Below, piece after piece: positions 46,141 through 54,598 of a stretch of DNA of 64,000 nt (positions are counted from its first letter, which is position 1; each line of letters begins with the position of its first letter). The translations under genes were made by a program, and so were the position numbers. The stretch comes from Brevibacillus brevis (lineage in GTDB: Bacteria > Bacillota > Bacilli > Brevibacillales > Brevibacillaceae). The notes under the pieces were generated by a model that worked only from the letters and a program-made list of their open reading frames with translations, was not told the origin of the DNA and did no database searches. The DNA lies in the NCBI RefSeq assembly GCF_900637055.1, contig NZ_LR134338.1:3420001-3484000 (forward strand), in the 5' to 3' direction.

Positions 46141-46767
46141 TTATCTCTCTTGCAGTGCTATTTTTAATCCCAATAAGATATAAACAGAACCTACGATCTT
46201 GCCACTCCAGCGGCCCAGCCAGGAAATTCGCTTCAACAGATGCCCCAATGGTCTGATGCTGATCGCAATCATCGCGGTGTAAAAGAACCCCAATATGGCG
46301 AAAATCAGTCCCAGGACAAGGAATTGAAAAATGGCTCCTCCACGCTCCGGATGCACGAATTGCGGCAGAAACGCCAGAAAGAACAACGCCGTCTTCGGAT
46401 TCAGTACTTCTGCTAGGATGGCTTGCCCATACGATTGCAACGGTGGCAACGGTGTTACTTTTGGCACCTCTGGGTCAACCGGTTTTTCAAGCATGGCCCG
46501 AACCCCTAAATAGACCAAGTAAGCCGCTCCTGCATATTTTACGAGATTGAACGCCCATGCAGATGTCATCAATATCGCGGATAAACCGACCGCAGCAAAA
46601 ATCGTATGAATGAAGTCGCCGGTGGCAATACCGAGCCCTGCCATGATCCCTGCTTTACGCCCCCCCTGTACGGTACGCGTCGCGGTTAACAGGACAGCGG
46701 GTCCCGGAATTAAAAAGAGGCCGATCACAACAGCCAAAAATGCCCCCATGGTAGTCCAATCAAACAT
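46141..46767 (-). CDS. LysE/RhtB family amino acid exporter
   Basis: 208 residues, six hydrophobic segments, with the family hallmark FLIPGPAVLLTATRTVQGGRKAG near residues 17-39 and LNPKTALFFLAFLPQF near residue 124. The family exports amino acids or related small molecules. ATG at 46767 has GAGGGAG at good distance; a TTG at 46797 in the same frame is not needed. Confidence 0.88.
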   Translation of the reverse strand: MFDWTTMGAFLAVVIGLFLIPGPAVLLTATRTVQGGRKAGIMAGLGIATGDFIHTIFAAVGLSAILMTSAWAFNLVKYAGAAYLVYLGVRAMLEKPVDPEVPKVTPLPPLQSYGQAILAEVLNPKTALFFLAFLPQFVHPERGGAIFQFLVLGLIFAILGFFYTAMIAISIRPLGHLLKRISWLGRWSGKIVGSVYILLGLKIALQER

Positions 46768-46847
46768 GTGCTCTCCCTCTTTGTATCGAATATTCAAATT
46801 CTCTTCTTATCATAAACGATGTACAGCCAGAACGATACGGTATAGGC

Positions 46848-48194
46848 TTACTTTTCGCCTTCATGAGCTTGTGGCGGAAACAAAATTGTGATGGTCGTTC
46901 CCTCCCCCACTCTGCTATCCAACGAGATGATTCCCTTGTGTGCCTCCACGATCCCTTTCACAATCGTCAACCCCAATCCTGCTCCACCGCGTTCCCTTGC
47001 TCGCGAGCGATCTCCCCGATAAAAACGCTCAAAGACGTACGGGAGGTCCTTTTGATCGATGCCTGTGCCGCTGTCCTTCACCTGCAAACGGACCATTGTA
47101 CTCGGTTTGTCTACCGTGACTACGACTTCTCCTCCCGCTGGCGTATGCTTGCAGGCATTCGTCAACAAATTGGCCACGATTTGCGCCAGTCTCTGCCTGT
47201 CCCCTTTGATCCAGACAGCGTGATCTCCTTTGAAATGAAAATTCACCTGCGCACGGGCAAACGTAGCGCTCATCGACTCGGTGACTTCTTTGACAACCTC
47301 ACGCAGTTCCACCTCTTCACTGCGCATTTGCAAGGAGCCCGACTCCACCTGGATCACCTGATCTAAATCGCGGACGAGACGGCTCAAACGCAGTACCTCA
47401 GACCTTGTGTTTTCGAGATTTTTGGGAGTTGCTTCCCATATGCCGTCGATCATTCCCTCTACCTGCGCCAGCAAGGTGTTCAGTGGTGTTCGCAATTCAT
47501 GGGCAATATCGGAGGTCAGTCGCTTGCGCAGCTCCTCTTGGTGCTCAAGACTTTGGACCAAGTTATTAAAAGCAGCGACCAATGAAGTAACTTCATCCTT
47601 TCCACGAGGCTCCGGTACGCGTATGGACAGATTGCCCCGCGCGACTCGTTGCGCTGCTGTACTCACTTGGACGACTGGGCGCACCATGGTTCGGGCAAGC
47701 GGAATGCTGATGATCATGACCAGAATGAGCAGCACAGCCATCGTCCACAACGTCGTGTTTTTATGCGCCCATTGAAAATGGCTTTCCAAAGTCATATATG
47801 CACTCCGGTCATCGTGACGAATCACCAGTTGCCCGATCATGACACCCTTACTGACAAGGGGAATCTTGTCGATACTGTAATTGCTCGTATGGATTGACCG
47901 CTTGCCCCACTCTTTTTTCACTTGTCGCTGTTGATCGAGGAGTGTGATATGCAATCCCAAGACCTCGGAAACCGCTTCAATCTTATGATAGGCTTCCGCT
48001 CCCCAGCCTTGATGGTCCTGATACGCCTGAAGTGCAACACGCGATATTTCTTGGTTATGCTGATTTCTCACTTCATTGGCATACATGGAAAAATGAACAT
48101 CCATTTCCTTTACGGACAACAACGAGGAAAAAAGAACAGCGCAAGCGCCGACTGTCATGATCACAAAGGCGAGCTTTACCCATATATGCTTCAT
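46848..48194 (-). CDS. Membrane sensor histidine kinase
   Basis: 448 residues: first membrane helix (about 6-25), an extracytoplasmic sensor of about 120 residues, a second helix near 155-172, HAMP (about 172-225), HisKA with His in SDIAHELRTPLNT near residue 240, and HATPase_c with NLLTNACKHTPAGG, DSGTGI and GAGLGLTIV. It follows the response regulator gene by 7 nt and surely pairs with it. The signal is unknown. Confidence 0.92.
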   Translation of the reverse strand: MKHIWVKLAFVIMTVGACAVLFSSLLSVKEMDVHFSMYANEVRNQHNQEISRVALQAYQDHQGWGAEAYHKIEAVSEVLGLHITLLDQQRQVKKEWGKRSIHTSNYSIDKIPLVSKGVMIGQLVIRHDDRSAYMTLESHFQWAHKNTTLWTMAVLLILVMIISIPLARTMVRPVVQVSTAAQRVARGNLSIRVPEPRGKDEVTSLVAAFNNLVQSLEHQEELRKRLTSDIAHELRTPLNTLLAQVEGMIDGIWEATPKNLENTRSEVLRLSRLVRDLDQVIQVESGSLQMRSEEVELREVVKEVTESMSATFARAQVNFHFKGDHAVWIKGDRQRLAQIVANLLTNACKHTPAGGEVVVTVDKPSTMVRLQVKDSGTGIDQKDLPYVFERFYRGDRSRARERGGAGLGLTIVKGIVEAHKGIISLDSRVGEGTTITILFPPQAHEGEK

Positions 48195-48201
48195 CTTGGC
48201 C

Positions 48202-48891
48202 TCACTTCTTCATGGGATCGTCAAAGCGATAGCCCAATCCATACACTGTCTTGATATATTCCGGGTGCTTCGGGTCTGCCTCTATCTTTTGGCGAAGATT
48301 TTTGATATGCGTATCAATGGTTCGGTCGTATCCTTCGAAATCAAAGCCCATGACCTCACGCACGAGCTCCTCCCTGCCCCACGTTCTCCCCGGATAACGG
48401 ACAAGTGTTGTAAGCAAGCGGTATTCATTTGGCGTAACCTCCAAAACCACTCCATTTTTCGTGACTCTCTTCTCATTCATCGATATGGTCAAGTCTCCCA
48501 CTTCGATAAAATCGGAGAGTGTTGAATAATCGCCTGCACGACGCATGACGGCTCGAACACGTGCTACGAGTTCTCTCGGGCTAAAAGGCTTGATCAAATA
48601 GTCATCCGCGCCAATCGTAAGCCCGCGAATCCGATCCGCCTCTCCACTTTTCGCCGTTAACATCAAGATCGGGACACGCGACTCTTTGCGAATTTGGACG
48701 CAGACTTCTTCCCCGCTCAAATCGGGAAGCATCAGATCCAAAATGATACAGGTCAATGAAATCGTCGTGGCCATTTCCACTGCTTCCTTGCCTGTTTGGG
48801 CTGTCAGAACATGATAGCCTTCCTTTTGCAGATAGGAGGACAATATTTCTAAGATTTGCGGCTCATCATCGACTAGCAAAATGGTAGACAT
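48202..48891 (-). CDS. OmpR-family response regulator
   Basis: 229 residues: receiver (DDEPQ at 8-12, phospho-Asp in CIILDLMLPD near 53, Thr in ILMLTAKSGE, Lys in LIKPFSPRE) and a C-terminal winged helix (RTIDTHIKNLRQKI near 195). ATG at 48891 follows GGAGGATTCAC. It lies between a VTT membrane protein gene and the kinase gene in one operon. Confidence 0.93.
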   Translation of the reverse strand: MSTILLVDDEPQILEILSSYLQKEGYHVLTAQTGKEAVEMATTISLTCIILDLMLPDLSGEEVCVQIRKESRVPILMLTAKSGEADRIRGLTIGADDYLIKPFSPRELVARVRAVMRRAGDYSTLSDFIEVGDLTISMNEKRVTKNGVVLEVTPNEYRLLTTLVRYPGRTWGREELVREVMGFDFEGYDRTIDTHIKNLRQKIEADPKHPEYIKTVYGLGYRFDDPMKK

Positions 48892-48911
48892 GTGAATCCT
48901 CCCTACTCCTC

Positions 48912-49487
48912 TTATGTTTGATCCTTTCCTTTTTTCCAGAAAAGCAAAAAGACGAGAGCGCCTGCCAACAAGGCAAAGAGCAAGCGAAACTTGTTTTCAC
49001 TGAAAGTAATCAGATCATGACCGACGAATGTTTCAAATACCATCGACGGCACTTTTCCAAGCAGGGTCGCTACTAAAAATTGCACGAAGGTGATATTCGT
49101 CAAAGCCGCGCCCAAATTGACTACACCGGAAGGCATCATCGGATTCAACCGGAGCAAAACGATGGCAAGACATTTGCGAAAACTCGTCGTTCCGTTGATC
49201 GCATGTACCCATTTGAATGATTTCAGTTTTTCGCGCCGATCTGCTTTTTTGATCGTGTAGCGATAAAGGAAAAAGGCGATGCAAGCACCCGCCACCTCTC
49301 CCGTTAAGGAAATCAAGAACCCTCCGTACAAGCCAAACACTACTGCATTCGCACCCGATAAAAAAATGGACGGCAATACACCTGCCACACTGATCACGAT
49401 GTTCAATAATATACTGCCGATAATCCCCAGCATCCCCAAAGAGCGAATCCATTCCGCCAGGGCTTCTATATTCGTTATCCAATCCAT
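48912..49487 (-). CDS. TVP38/TMEM64 (VTT domain) membrane protein
   Basis: 191 residues, about five hydrophobic segments, with the VTT/SNARE-associated pattern: SGANAVVFGLYGGFLISLTGEVAGA near residues 44-68 and LRLNPMMPSGVVNLGAALT near residue 112. The wider superfamily includes DedA proteins and lipid scramblases. First gene of an operon with a two-component system, 20 nt before the regulator start. A role in envelope lipid balance is possible but not shown. Confidence 0.85.
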   Translation of the reverse strand: MDWITNIEALAEWIRSLGMLGIIGSILLNIVISVAGVLPSIFLSGANAVVFGLYGGFLISLTGEVAGACIAFFLYRYTIKKADRREKLKSFKWVHAINGTTSFRKCLAIVLLRLNPMMPSGVVNLGAALTNITFVQFLVATLLGKVPSMVFETFVGHDLITFSENKFRLLFALLAGALVFLLFWKKGKDQT

Positions 49488-49553
49488 CCGTCTGTATGAC
49501 TCCCCTCTGCCACTCTCTTTCTAGAGTAAACGAAACTTGTGAAGAAATCATGG

Positions 49554-49592
49554 AAAAAAGCAAAACAGTCGTAGCCTGATCGACTACGACTG
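49554..49592 (-). terminator. Terminator after GyrI-like gene
   Basis: CAGTCGTAG (49566-49574) pairs with CTACGACTG (49584-49592); minus-strand T-rich tract follows. Confidence 0.78.
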
Positions 49593-49613
49593 CTTGTATG
49601 ATTTGCTGCACCA

Positions 49614-50108
49614 TTATTCTTCAGCGATCGCGATGTACAAATCGACTTGCGCGTTGTTGGGATCAGCGCAGCGCACTCCGTCATATCGTTCGAAATCTCC
49701 GGTAAATGTCCGCTTGTTCCCCGGTTGATAGGACCACTCCCACACCTTCGCCCACGCTTCCATCACAACCTCTACCATCGGGCCTACGCGAGTCGTAAAT
49801 ACGGCATAGGTAGAAGCGGGCAGAGTCTTGACCGTGAGCTCAACAGGCAGCTCCCCGGTATTTTCGACGACGGTTCCTACTAACATGGAGTACTCACCGG
49901 TCTCATCACTTTCGTAATCGGAGTACACCCCCAGAACAACACCCGGCTCTTTTTGATGGGGAGTTTTGAAAGGATGCTCTTCTTGATAATAGCGCTGCCA
50001 CAGTCCCCCAATTTTCCCATTCGGTCCGCATTCCGCCTCATTCGTTGTCCGAATTTGCAAGCCAGCTACACGCATTTCATCCAGTTTGATAATCGTTGGG
50101 TTCATCAT
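49614..50108 (-). CDS. GyrI-like/AraC effector-binding domain protein
   Basis: 164 residues forming a stand-alone effector-binding domain (AraC_E_bind/GyrI-like): the segment LPASTYAVFTTRVG near residue 110 and the ending NAQVDLYIAIAEE are typical. Such proteins bind hydrophobic small molecules or gyrase. ATG at 50108 has AGGAG 8 nt upstream; a second ATG follows directly. It is on the same strand 82 nt after the WYL regulator gene and probably co-transcribed. Confidence 0.82.
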   Translation of the reverse strand: MMNPTIIKLDEMRVAGLQIRTTNEAECGPNGKIGGLWQRYYQEEHPFKTPHQKEPGVVLGVYSDYESDETGEYSMLVGTVVENTGELPVELTVKTLPASTYAVFTTRVGPMVEVVMEAWAKVWEWSYQPGNKRTFTGDFERYDGVRCADPNNAQVDLYIAIAEE

Positions 50109-50190
50109 TAACCACGCTCCTGTAAGAGTTTGTTTACATGACTTAGTATAACGACCATACCCTGACAACTATCTGTCAACGTTTACGCAT

Positions 50191-51120
50191 TTATTCATAA
50201 AGTTTCGCCATTCTTTTTACCGTATCCCCCATTCTCTGCCTCACATGCGCAGGCTCATGTACACACAGGGCATCGCCAAAGCTAAGCAGCATACCATTTA
50301 ACCACTCATCGTCTGTCATTTTCGTTCGTACCAGCAACGAGCCATCCTGCATGGTCTCTATCGCTTCTGGCCCAAACATATCCCGCACCCTTACATGTAC
50401 ACGCGGCGCAAATTCGAGGACAAGAGAAATGCGCTCTGCTGTATCCCATTCTTCGAGCCATTCCAGTTTATCAACATGATATGGGCGAGGCGAAAACTCT
50501 TCTGTCAGCACAGACATGTCTGCAATCCGTGACAAGCGAAACAGACGATCCTCCTGGCGCTGTAAACAATAGCCATACACGTACCACACATACCCCTTGA
50601 TAATCAGTGTTATGGGCTCAATGGTGCGTTCTGTCGCTTCGCCTTGTATTTTCGTGTAGGTGATCCGTACACGAAGTCTTTTCTCGATGGCTTCTCGCAG
50701 CTTATTTACCTTTTCGGCGATTGCCGGTGTACTGCCCCATGGATTGAAGTCATAAACAACAGGATGTGCACTTCCTTGCAAAGAGGATGGTGCAGTGGTG
50801 AGCAACGCTTTTATTTTTTCCAGAAGCTGTCCGATTTGCTTATCGTCTGTGGAGGAATGAACCCCTTTTAGCGCAGCAATAACCGCGACCAGCTCGTCCA
50901 AGGATAAGTATTGCCGATCGATCGTAAAATTCTCCATGATCTCGTATCCGCCGCTTGCCCCAGGGTACGCTACGATCGGAATTCCGGCTGCGTTAATGGT
51001 TTCCAAATCCCGATAGACTGTACGCAGGGAGACTTCGAAGTGGTCGGAAAGTTCACGAGCGCTCACACGGCGCTTATTCAAAAGCATGATGACAATAGCG
51101 AGTAGCCGTTCTACCTTCAT
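50191..51120 (-). CDS. HTH-WYL transcriptional regulator (YafY/DeoR-like)
   Basis: 309 residues: N-terminal DeoR-type helix-turn-helix (VSARELSDHFEVSLRTVYRDLE near 20-40) and a WYL domain with GYVWYVYGYCLQR near residue 190, then a C-terminal WCX extension. WYL domains bind ligands, including nucleic acids in some systems. ATG at 51120 follows GGTGGAGAG; the open frame upstream enters a hairpin and the palindromic element and is rejected. Confidence 0.9.
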   Translation of the reverse strand: MKVERLLAIVIMLLNKRRVSARELSDHFEVSLRTVYRDLETINAAGIPIVAYPGASGGYEIMENFTIDRQYLSLDELVAVIAALKGVHSSTDDKQIGQLLEKIKALLTTAPSSLQGSAHPVVYDFNPWGSTPAIAEKVNKLREAIEKRLRVRITYTKIQGEATERTIEPITLIIKGYVWYVYGYCLQRQEDRLFRLSRIADMSVLTEEFSPRPYHVDKLEWLEEWDTAERISLVLEFAPRVHVRVRDMFGPEAIETMQDGSLLVRTKMTDDEWLNGMLLSFGDALCVHEPAHVRQRMGDTVKRMAKLYE

Positions 51121-51147
51121 GATCTCTCCACCTTTCTGATGGAAGTT

Positions 51148-51170
51148 AGAAAGACCTAAGAGGTCCTTCT
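51148..51170. other. Stem-loop in the 5' leader of the WYL regulator gene
   Basis: AGAAAGACCT (51148-51157) and AGGTCCTTCT (51161-51170) pair with one mismatch around a 3-nt loop. It lies between the WYL start and the large palindrome; it could be an attenuator or terminator of minus-strand transcripts. Confidence 0.4.
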
Positions 51171-51179
51171 GGTTTGAGT

Positions 51180-51416
51180 CAACATGGTGGAGGAGAAAAA
51201 AAAGCACAGTTCTCTTCGACTCTGACACGCCAACAGGGGTGATTGACTGTCCGTCTCCACTCCCAAAAGGGGACCGTCGATCCAAAGCCACCCTACGGGC
51301 GGAAGTTTCTCAAGGATGAAGTGTTCGACAACCGGGTCCCCTTTTGGAAGTTCCGACTGGGTGGGCGTTGTCAAGGTCTACGAGCCCTGTGCTTTTTCTT
51401 CTCACCAGCTTTGTTG
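51180..51416. ncRNA. 237-bp imperfect palindrome: putative structured RNA or non-autonomous element
   Basis: The two halves pair over most of their length. Outer arms run from CAACATGG at 51180 through GCACAG (51204-51209) against CTGTGC (51387-51392) to TTGTTG at 51411. An inner perfect 13-bp arm CCAAAAGGGGACC (51263-51275) pairs with 51335-51347. GTCGA/TCGAC follow further in, around a 44-nt apical region. Between outer and inner stems lies a large asymmetric internal loop. The shape (closing stem, bubble, terminal stem) recalls 6S RNA, but the sequence is not one I recognise. The outer arm ends in eight Ts on the minus strand, so transcription toward the WYL gene with built-in termination is plausible. 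It could instead be a MITE-like repeat. Short open frames inside look like by-products of the palindrome. Confidence 0.45.
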
Positions 51417-51430
51417 GTTCATCGATACAT

Positions 51431-51474
51431 TTAAAAACTAAAAGAGATCATCCGTAAAAACGGAAGGTGATCTC
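51431..51474 (-). terminator. Hairpin right of the palindrome (minus-oriented)
   Basis: GAGATCA (51444-51450) pairs with TGATCTC (51468-51474), with inner CCGT/ACGG; on the minus strand TTTTAGTTTTT follows. It would stop read-through before the palindrome. Confidence 0.55.
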
Positions 51475-51520
51475 CAAAAAGTACAATCCTTTAACGTGAT
51501 TGTTATACTTTCAGGTAATG

Positions 51521-51567
51521 CAAAAAAGAGAACCTGCAGCCTAAACTGGCTGCACATTCCCTTTTTG
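51521..51567 (-). terminator. Terminator after small basic protein gene
   Basis: AAAAAG-GAA-GCAGCC (to 51541) pairs with GGCTGC-TTC-CTTTTT (from 51548); T-run in the minus direction. Confidence 0.7.
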
Positions 51568-51584
51568 CCTTGCTTCAATCGAAG

Positions 51585-51794
51585 CTATACGCCCATACGT
51601 CTGCGTTGATTGTTTGGTTTTTTGGTGAGCTGGCTTTTCATCGTTTGGTTTTTTGCCTTTTGATTCAGTGGGTTATTAGCCTGTGCTTGCGCTTGTTTTT
51701 TCTCCGCCAATTTGCGCTTCATCGCCTCTTGCAGGCTGATCTTCCCAGGCTTTTGCTCAGTGGTTTCTTTTTCGTTTTGGTTTGGCTCCGTCAT
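51585..51794 (-). CDS. Small basic, Gln/Lys/Asn-rich protein, 69 residues
   Basis: ATG at 51794 has AGGAG 9 nt upstream. The product is highly hydrophilic: acidic start, then a helix-prone SLQEAMKRKLAEKKQAQAQ stretch and a basic tail ending NNQRRRMGV. No domain recognised; it looks disordered. A spore-coat or nucleic-acid-binding role is conceivable but unsupported. It has its own terminator. Confidence 0.55.
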   Translation of the reverse strand: MTEPNQNEKETTEQKPGKISLQEAMKRKLAEKKQAQAQANNPLNQKAKNQTMKSQLTKKPNNQRRRMGV

Positions 51795-51870
51795 GCGTAG
51801 CAACTCCTCATAGAAATTGGTTATCTTCTATGTATTCTAGTGCAAGACAGGAGGAAGCGCCAGTGGGAAT

Positions 51871-52704
51871 CTACCCGTTAATCGCCCGAAGCTGTGATAA
51901 TTTTACACCACTCGCCTGGTACTTCAAAATTTCCTCCAAAAGCTCTGCAAGGTAAGCACCTGCCTCGATCGGTAGCGTGCCACCCTTATGAATATTAGAA
52001 ATAACCGTACGATCCGATTCTACCGTATTCGCATCCGGTTTGTAAATCATGTAAGCACTGAGACTTTCTGCCGTCGCAAGCCCTGGTCGCTCCCCGATCA
52101 AGGAAATGACGACCTTGCAATTGACGATGGACGCGACCTGGTCCTGAATCCAGACGCGACCTTTGTGAATAAACACTGGTTTCCCGACACTGATGTTACG
52201 CATGGACAGACCCTGCATCAATGCAGGCAAGAGGTCTGGAATGGTCGCCTCACATGCGGAGGTGCTCAGCCCGTCCGAGATGACGATTTGCACGTCTTTG
52301 TTTTTATCCCCATTCTGCTCCAGCCAGCGAGCGGACTCATCCGATAGCATCCGTCCCGAGTCCAGGTTCATTAAATACTCCTCCATGCTCGTCGCTCTTG
52401 AATGGAGGACAGGGAGCTGCAGGCTCTCGATCAGCTGCGGGCTGATCGTTTTCATGACCGCATCTCGTGCTGCTGCCTGATCAATACGAAATTGGAGGTA
52501 GCTTCCCGTCTTCATTCGGGTACCCGCCCGCCCGATTCCGATTCGAGCTGGCGTTCGTTTCATCGCTAGCTCCAATGCTTCTGGATTGTTGGGGTTCTTG
52601 ACTCCGCATTGCTTTTGCTCAGGAAAATGAATAACTCCTTGACCTTTTTTGGACAGCTCATCGATTACGCGCTGAACCAAGTCGTCCATATTGATCTGTT
52701 TCAT
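51871..52704 (-). CDS. eutC: Ethanolamine ammonia-lyase, small subunit
   Basis: 277 residues of EutC: near the N-terminus TPARIGIGRAGTRMKTGSYL, then VISDGLSTSACEATIPDLLPAL near residue 135 and LIGERPGLATAESLSAYMIY near residue 205. With EutB it forms the adenosylcobalamin-dependent lyase that splits ethanolamine to acetaldehyde and ammonia. ATG at 52704 follows GGGAGGG, 20 nt after the eutB stop. Confidence 0.95.
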   Translation of the reverse strand: MKQINMDDLVQRVIDELSKKGQGVIHFPEQKQCGVKNPNNPEALELAMKRTPARIGIGRAGTRMKTGSYLQFRIDQAAARDAVMKTISPQLIESLQLPVLHSRATSMEEYLMNLDSGRMLSDESARWLEQNGDKNKDVQIVISDGLSTSACEATIPDLLPALMQGLSMRNISVGKPVFIHKGRVWIQDQVASIVNCKVVISLIGERPGLATAESLSAYMIYKPDANTVESDRTVISNIHKGGTLPIEAGAYLAELLEEILKYQASGVKLSQLRAING

Positions 52705-52724
52705 ATTGCTTCCCTCCCCACTCG

Positions 52725-54086
52725 TTAGTCAAAAATGGTTAAATCGCCTGCACGCTCTGTCAAACGACCATTTTCCATAATGCCCATTTTTTCCAACCAT
52801 TTCTCGAATTCTCGGAGAGGTCGCAGTCCCAAGAGCTCGCGGTAGCTGGCGTCATCGTGGTAGCTCGTGTCCTGGTAACTGAGCATGACATCGTCCCCAC
52901 CCGGAACACCCATATAAAAATTCGCCCCTGCCAAGGTCGTCAGCATCCCTGCAATCTCTTGGTCATTCTGATCCGCATACATGTGATTCGTATAAGTCGG
53001 AGCAATTCCCATCGGCAAACCATGCAGCTTGCCCATGAACAAGTCCTCCAGATCGGCACGAATCATCTGTCTGCCATCATAGAGTGTTTCTGGTCCGATA
53101 AAGCCTGAGACATTATTGACCATGAACGGCTTCCAGTGACGGCAAAAACCGTACGTACGCGCTTCCAGCGTCTGCATATCGACGCCTTCATGGGAGTCCA
53201 GCGATACTTCAGAGCCTTGGCCTGTCTCAAAATACATGACGTTTGGTCCAGACGCTGTGCCTTTTCGGAGCATCAAATCCATTGCCTCATCCAAAATCTC
53301 TTTGTTTACACCAAACGCATCATTCGCGCGTTGTGAACCTGCCAGACTTTGGAACATCAGGGAAATGGGCGCTCCGCCGCGAAGAGCCTGCATCTGTGTC
53401 GTGATATGAGCCAGTACGCAGTTTTGCGTCGGGATTTCCCACTTTTGCATGAAATCATGTGTCATTTTCAAGAGCTTGGTAACGCTTTCAACAGAGTCAT
53501 TATTGGGGTTAATTCCAATGACAGCGTCGCCTGATCCATATGACAAGCCTTCCTTCATCGAAGCCAAAATGCCATCGGGATCATCGATTGGGTGATTCGG
53601 CTGACAGCGGAACGCCAGTCTTCCCGGCTCGCCAATCAATGTGTTGCAATAGGCTTGATGCTTCATTTTTTGCGAAGCCATGACTAGGTCGATGCTGGAC
53701 ATCAGCTTGGCAGTAGCGGAAATCATCTCGCTTGTGAGTCCACGGCTAATTCTTGTCAGCTCAGGCATTCCTGTGGAAAACGACAAGATGTACTCCCGTA
53801 GCTCCCCTACTGTCCAATTTTTAATCTCATTGTAAATGGAGAGATTGATATCATCATAAATGATCCGTGTCACTTCGTCTTTTTCGTACGGAATGACTGG
53901 ATTTTCATATATATCACGAAGTTGCATTTCGCTTAATACGACTTTGGCCGCCATCCGCTCCAGTGCGGAATTGGCTGCTAGTTTACTCATGTGATCGCCA
54001 GACTTTTCTTCACTCGCTTTTGCCAATACATCACGAACCGAAGTAAACTGGTAATGCTGTTTACGTACAACGCAAGCCAATTTCAT
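52725..54086 (-). CDS. eutB: Ethanolamine ammonia-lyase, large subunit
   Basis: 453 residues from ATG 54086, exactly the usual EutB length; a GTG four codons earlier lacks support. Family segments include VGELREYILSFSTGMPELTRISRGL, FRCQPNHPIDDP near residue 165, YFETGQGSEVSLDSHEG near residue 285 and NFYMGVPGGDDVMLSYQDTS near residue 390. Catalyses deamination of ethanolamine with coenzyme B12. No microcompartment shell, EutA or aldehyde dehydrogenase genes lie nearby, so the product would be handled elsewhere. Confidence 0.95.
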   Translation of the reverse strand: MKLACVVRKQHYQFTSVRDVLAKASEEKSGDHMSKLAANSALERMAAKVVLSEMQLRDIYENPVIPYEKDEVTRIIYDDINLSIYNEIKNWTVGELREYILSFSTGMPELTRISRGLTSEMISATAKLMSSIDLVMASQKMKHQAYCNTLIGEPGRLAFRCQPNHPIDDPDGILASMKEGLSYGSGDAVIGINPNNDSVESVTKLLKMTHDFMQKWEIPTQNCVLAHITTQMQALRGGAPISLMFQSLAGSQRANDAFGVNKEILDEAMDLMLRKGTASGPNVMYFETGQGSEVSLDSHEGVDMQTLEARTYGFCRHWKPFMVNNVSGFIGPETLYDGRQMIRADLEDLFMGKLHGLPMGIAPTYTNHMYADQNDQEIAGMLTTLAGANFYMGVPGGDDVMLSYQDTSYHDDASYRELLGLRPLREFEKWLEKMGIMENGRLTERAGDLTIFD

Positions 54087-54140
54087 CTCTAGCCTCACTC
54101 ACTTTCTTTTCAACTTTCCTGACCTCTATCTCATGGAACG

Positions 54141-54192
54141 AAAAAAAGCGCTTCGAAACATAAGACGAAATGCTCGCCTTGATCCAAGCGCC
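54141..54192 (-). terminator. Terminator-like hairpin between the receiver gene and eutB
   Basis: GCGCTT (54148-54153) and AAGCGC (54186-54191) enclose an 8-bp inner stem with two G:T pairs; seven Ts follow in the minus direction. It precedes eutB by about 55 nt, the position where ANTAR-type antitermination acts in other eut operons. Confidence 0.65.
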
Positions 54193-54223
54193 GTTGCTCT
54201 TCGTACGATTCACTTTTTTGCGT

Positions 54224-54598
54224 TCATTGTTTGCTCGTAAGCACGAACTCCACTGCCGGTAGCAGTTCTTCCTCCATGACGGGTTTGACCAGATAGGCAC
54301 ATATCCCTTTTGCTTTGGCTTGCATGACCATGTCCTTTTGACTGTAAGCAGTCAAAAGAAGGATAGCCGCATCCGAATGCTCTCGGATAATCCCAGTCGC
54401 TGTCAAACCGTCCATAATTGGCATTTTGACATCCATAATAATGAGATGAGGATTCCACATTTGCGTCAATCGAACGGCCTCTTTGCCGTTTTTTCCTTCA
54501 GCTACGACGTTATATCCCTGCTCTTGCAACATCTCGACCAGGTCCATGCGTGTTATGGGGTCGTCGTCTATGATGATGACTCGATAATGCTGACGCAA
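54224..54598 (-). CDS. Receiver-only response regulator (EutV-like without ANTAR domain)
   Basis: 124 residues: a complete CheY-like receiver with IIIDDDPI at 8-15, phospho-Asp in IIMDVKMP near 56, Thr in LLLTAYS and Lys in YLVKPVMEEEL. It resembles the receiver of ANTAR regulators such as EutV, but stops right after the receiver, and no ANTAR helix pattern is found in any frame downstream. The TTG start at 54598 has GGAGGT upstream. It lies directly before eutB with a terminator hairpin between. No sensor kinase is adjacent. Confidence 0.82.
   Translation of the reverse strand: MRQHYRVIIIDDDPITRMDLVEMLQEQGYNVVAEGKNGKEAVRLTQMWNPHLIIMDVKMPIMDGLTATGIIREHSDAAILLLTAYSQKDMVMQAKAKGICAYLVKPVMEEELLPAVEFVLTSKQ

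Noticed and set aside
51180..51416. Firm call as 6S RNA
   Set aside because: Only the gross fold matches; no conserved bubble sequence could be confirmed by eye.
51156..51434. Open frames on both strands across the large palindrome
   Set aside because: They mirror the two arms, lack ribosome sites, and resemble no family; better explained by RNA or repeat structure.
54061..54300. Frameshifted ANTAR domain after the receiver gene
   Set aside because: All three frames were read; none shows the ANTAR helix pattern, and the stretch forms the terminator hairpin.
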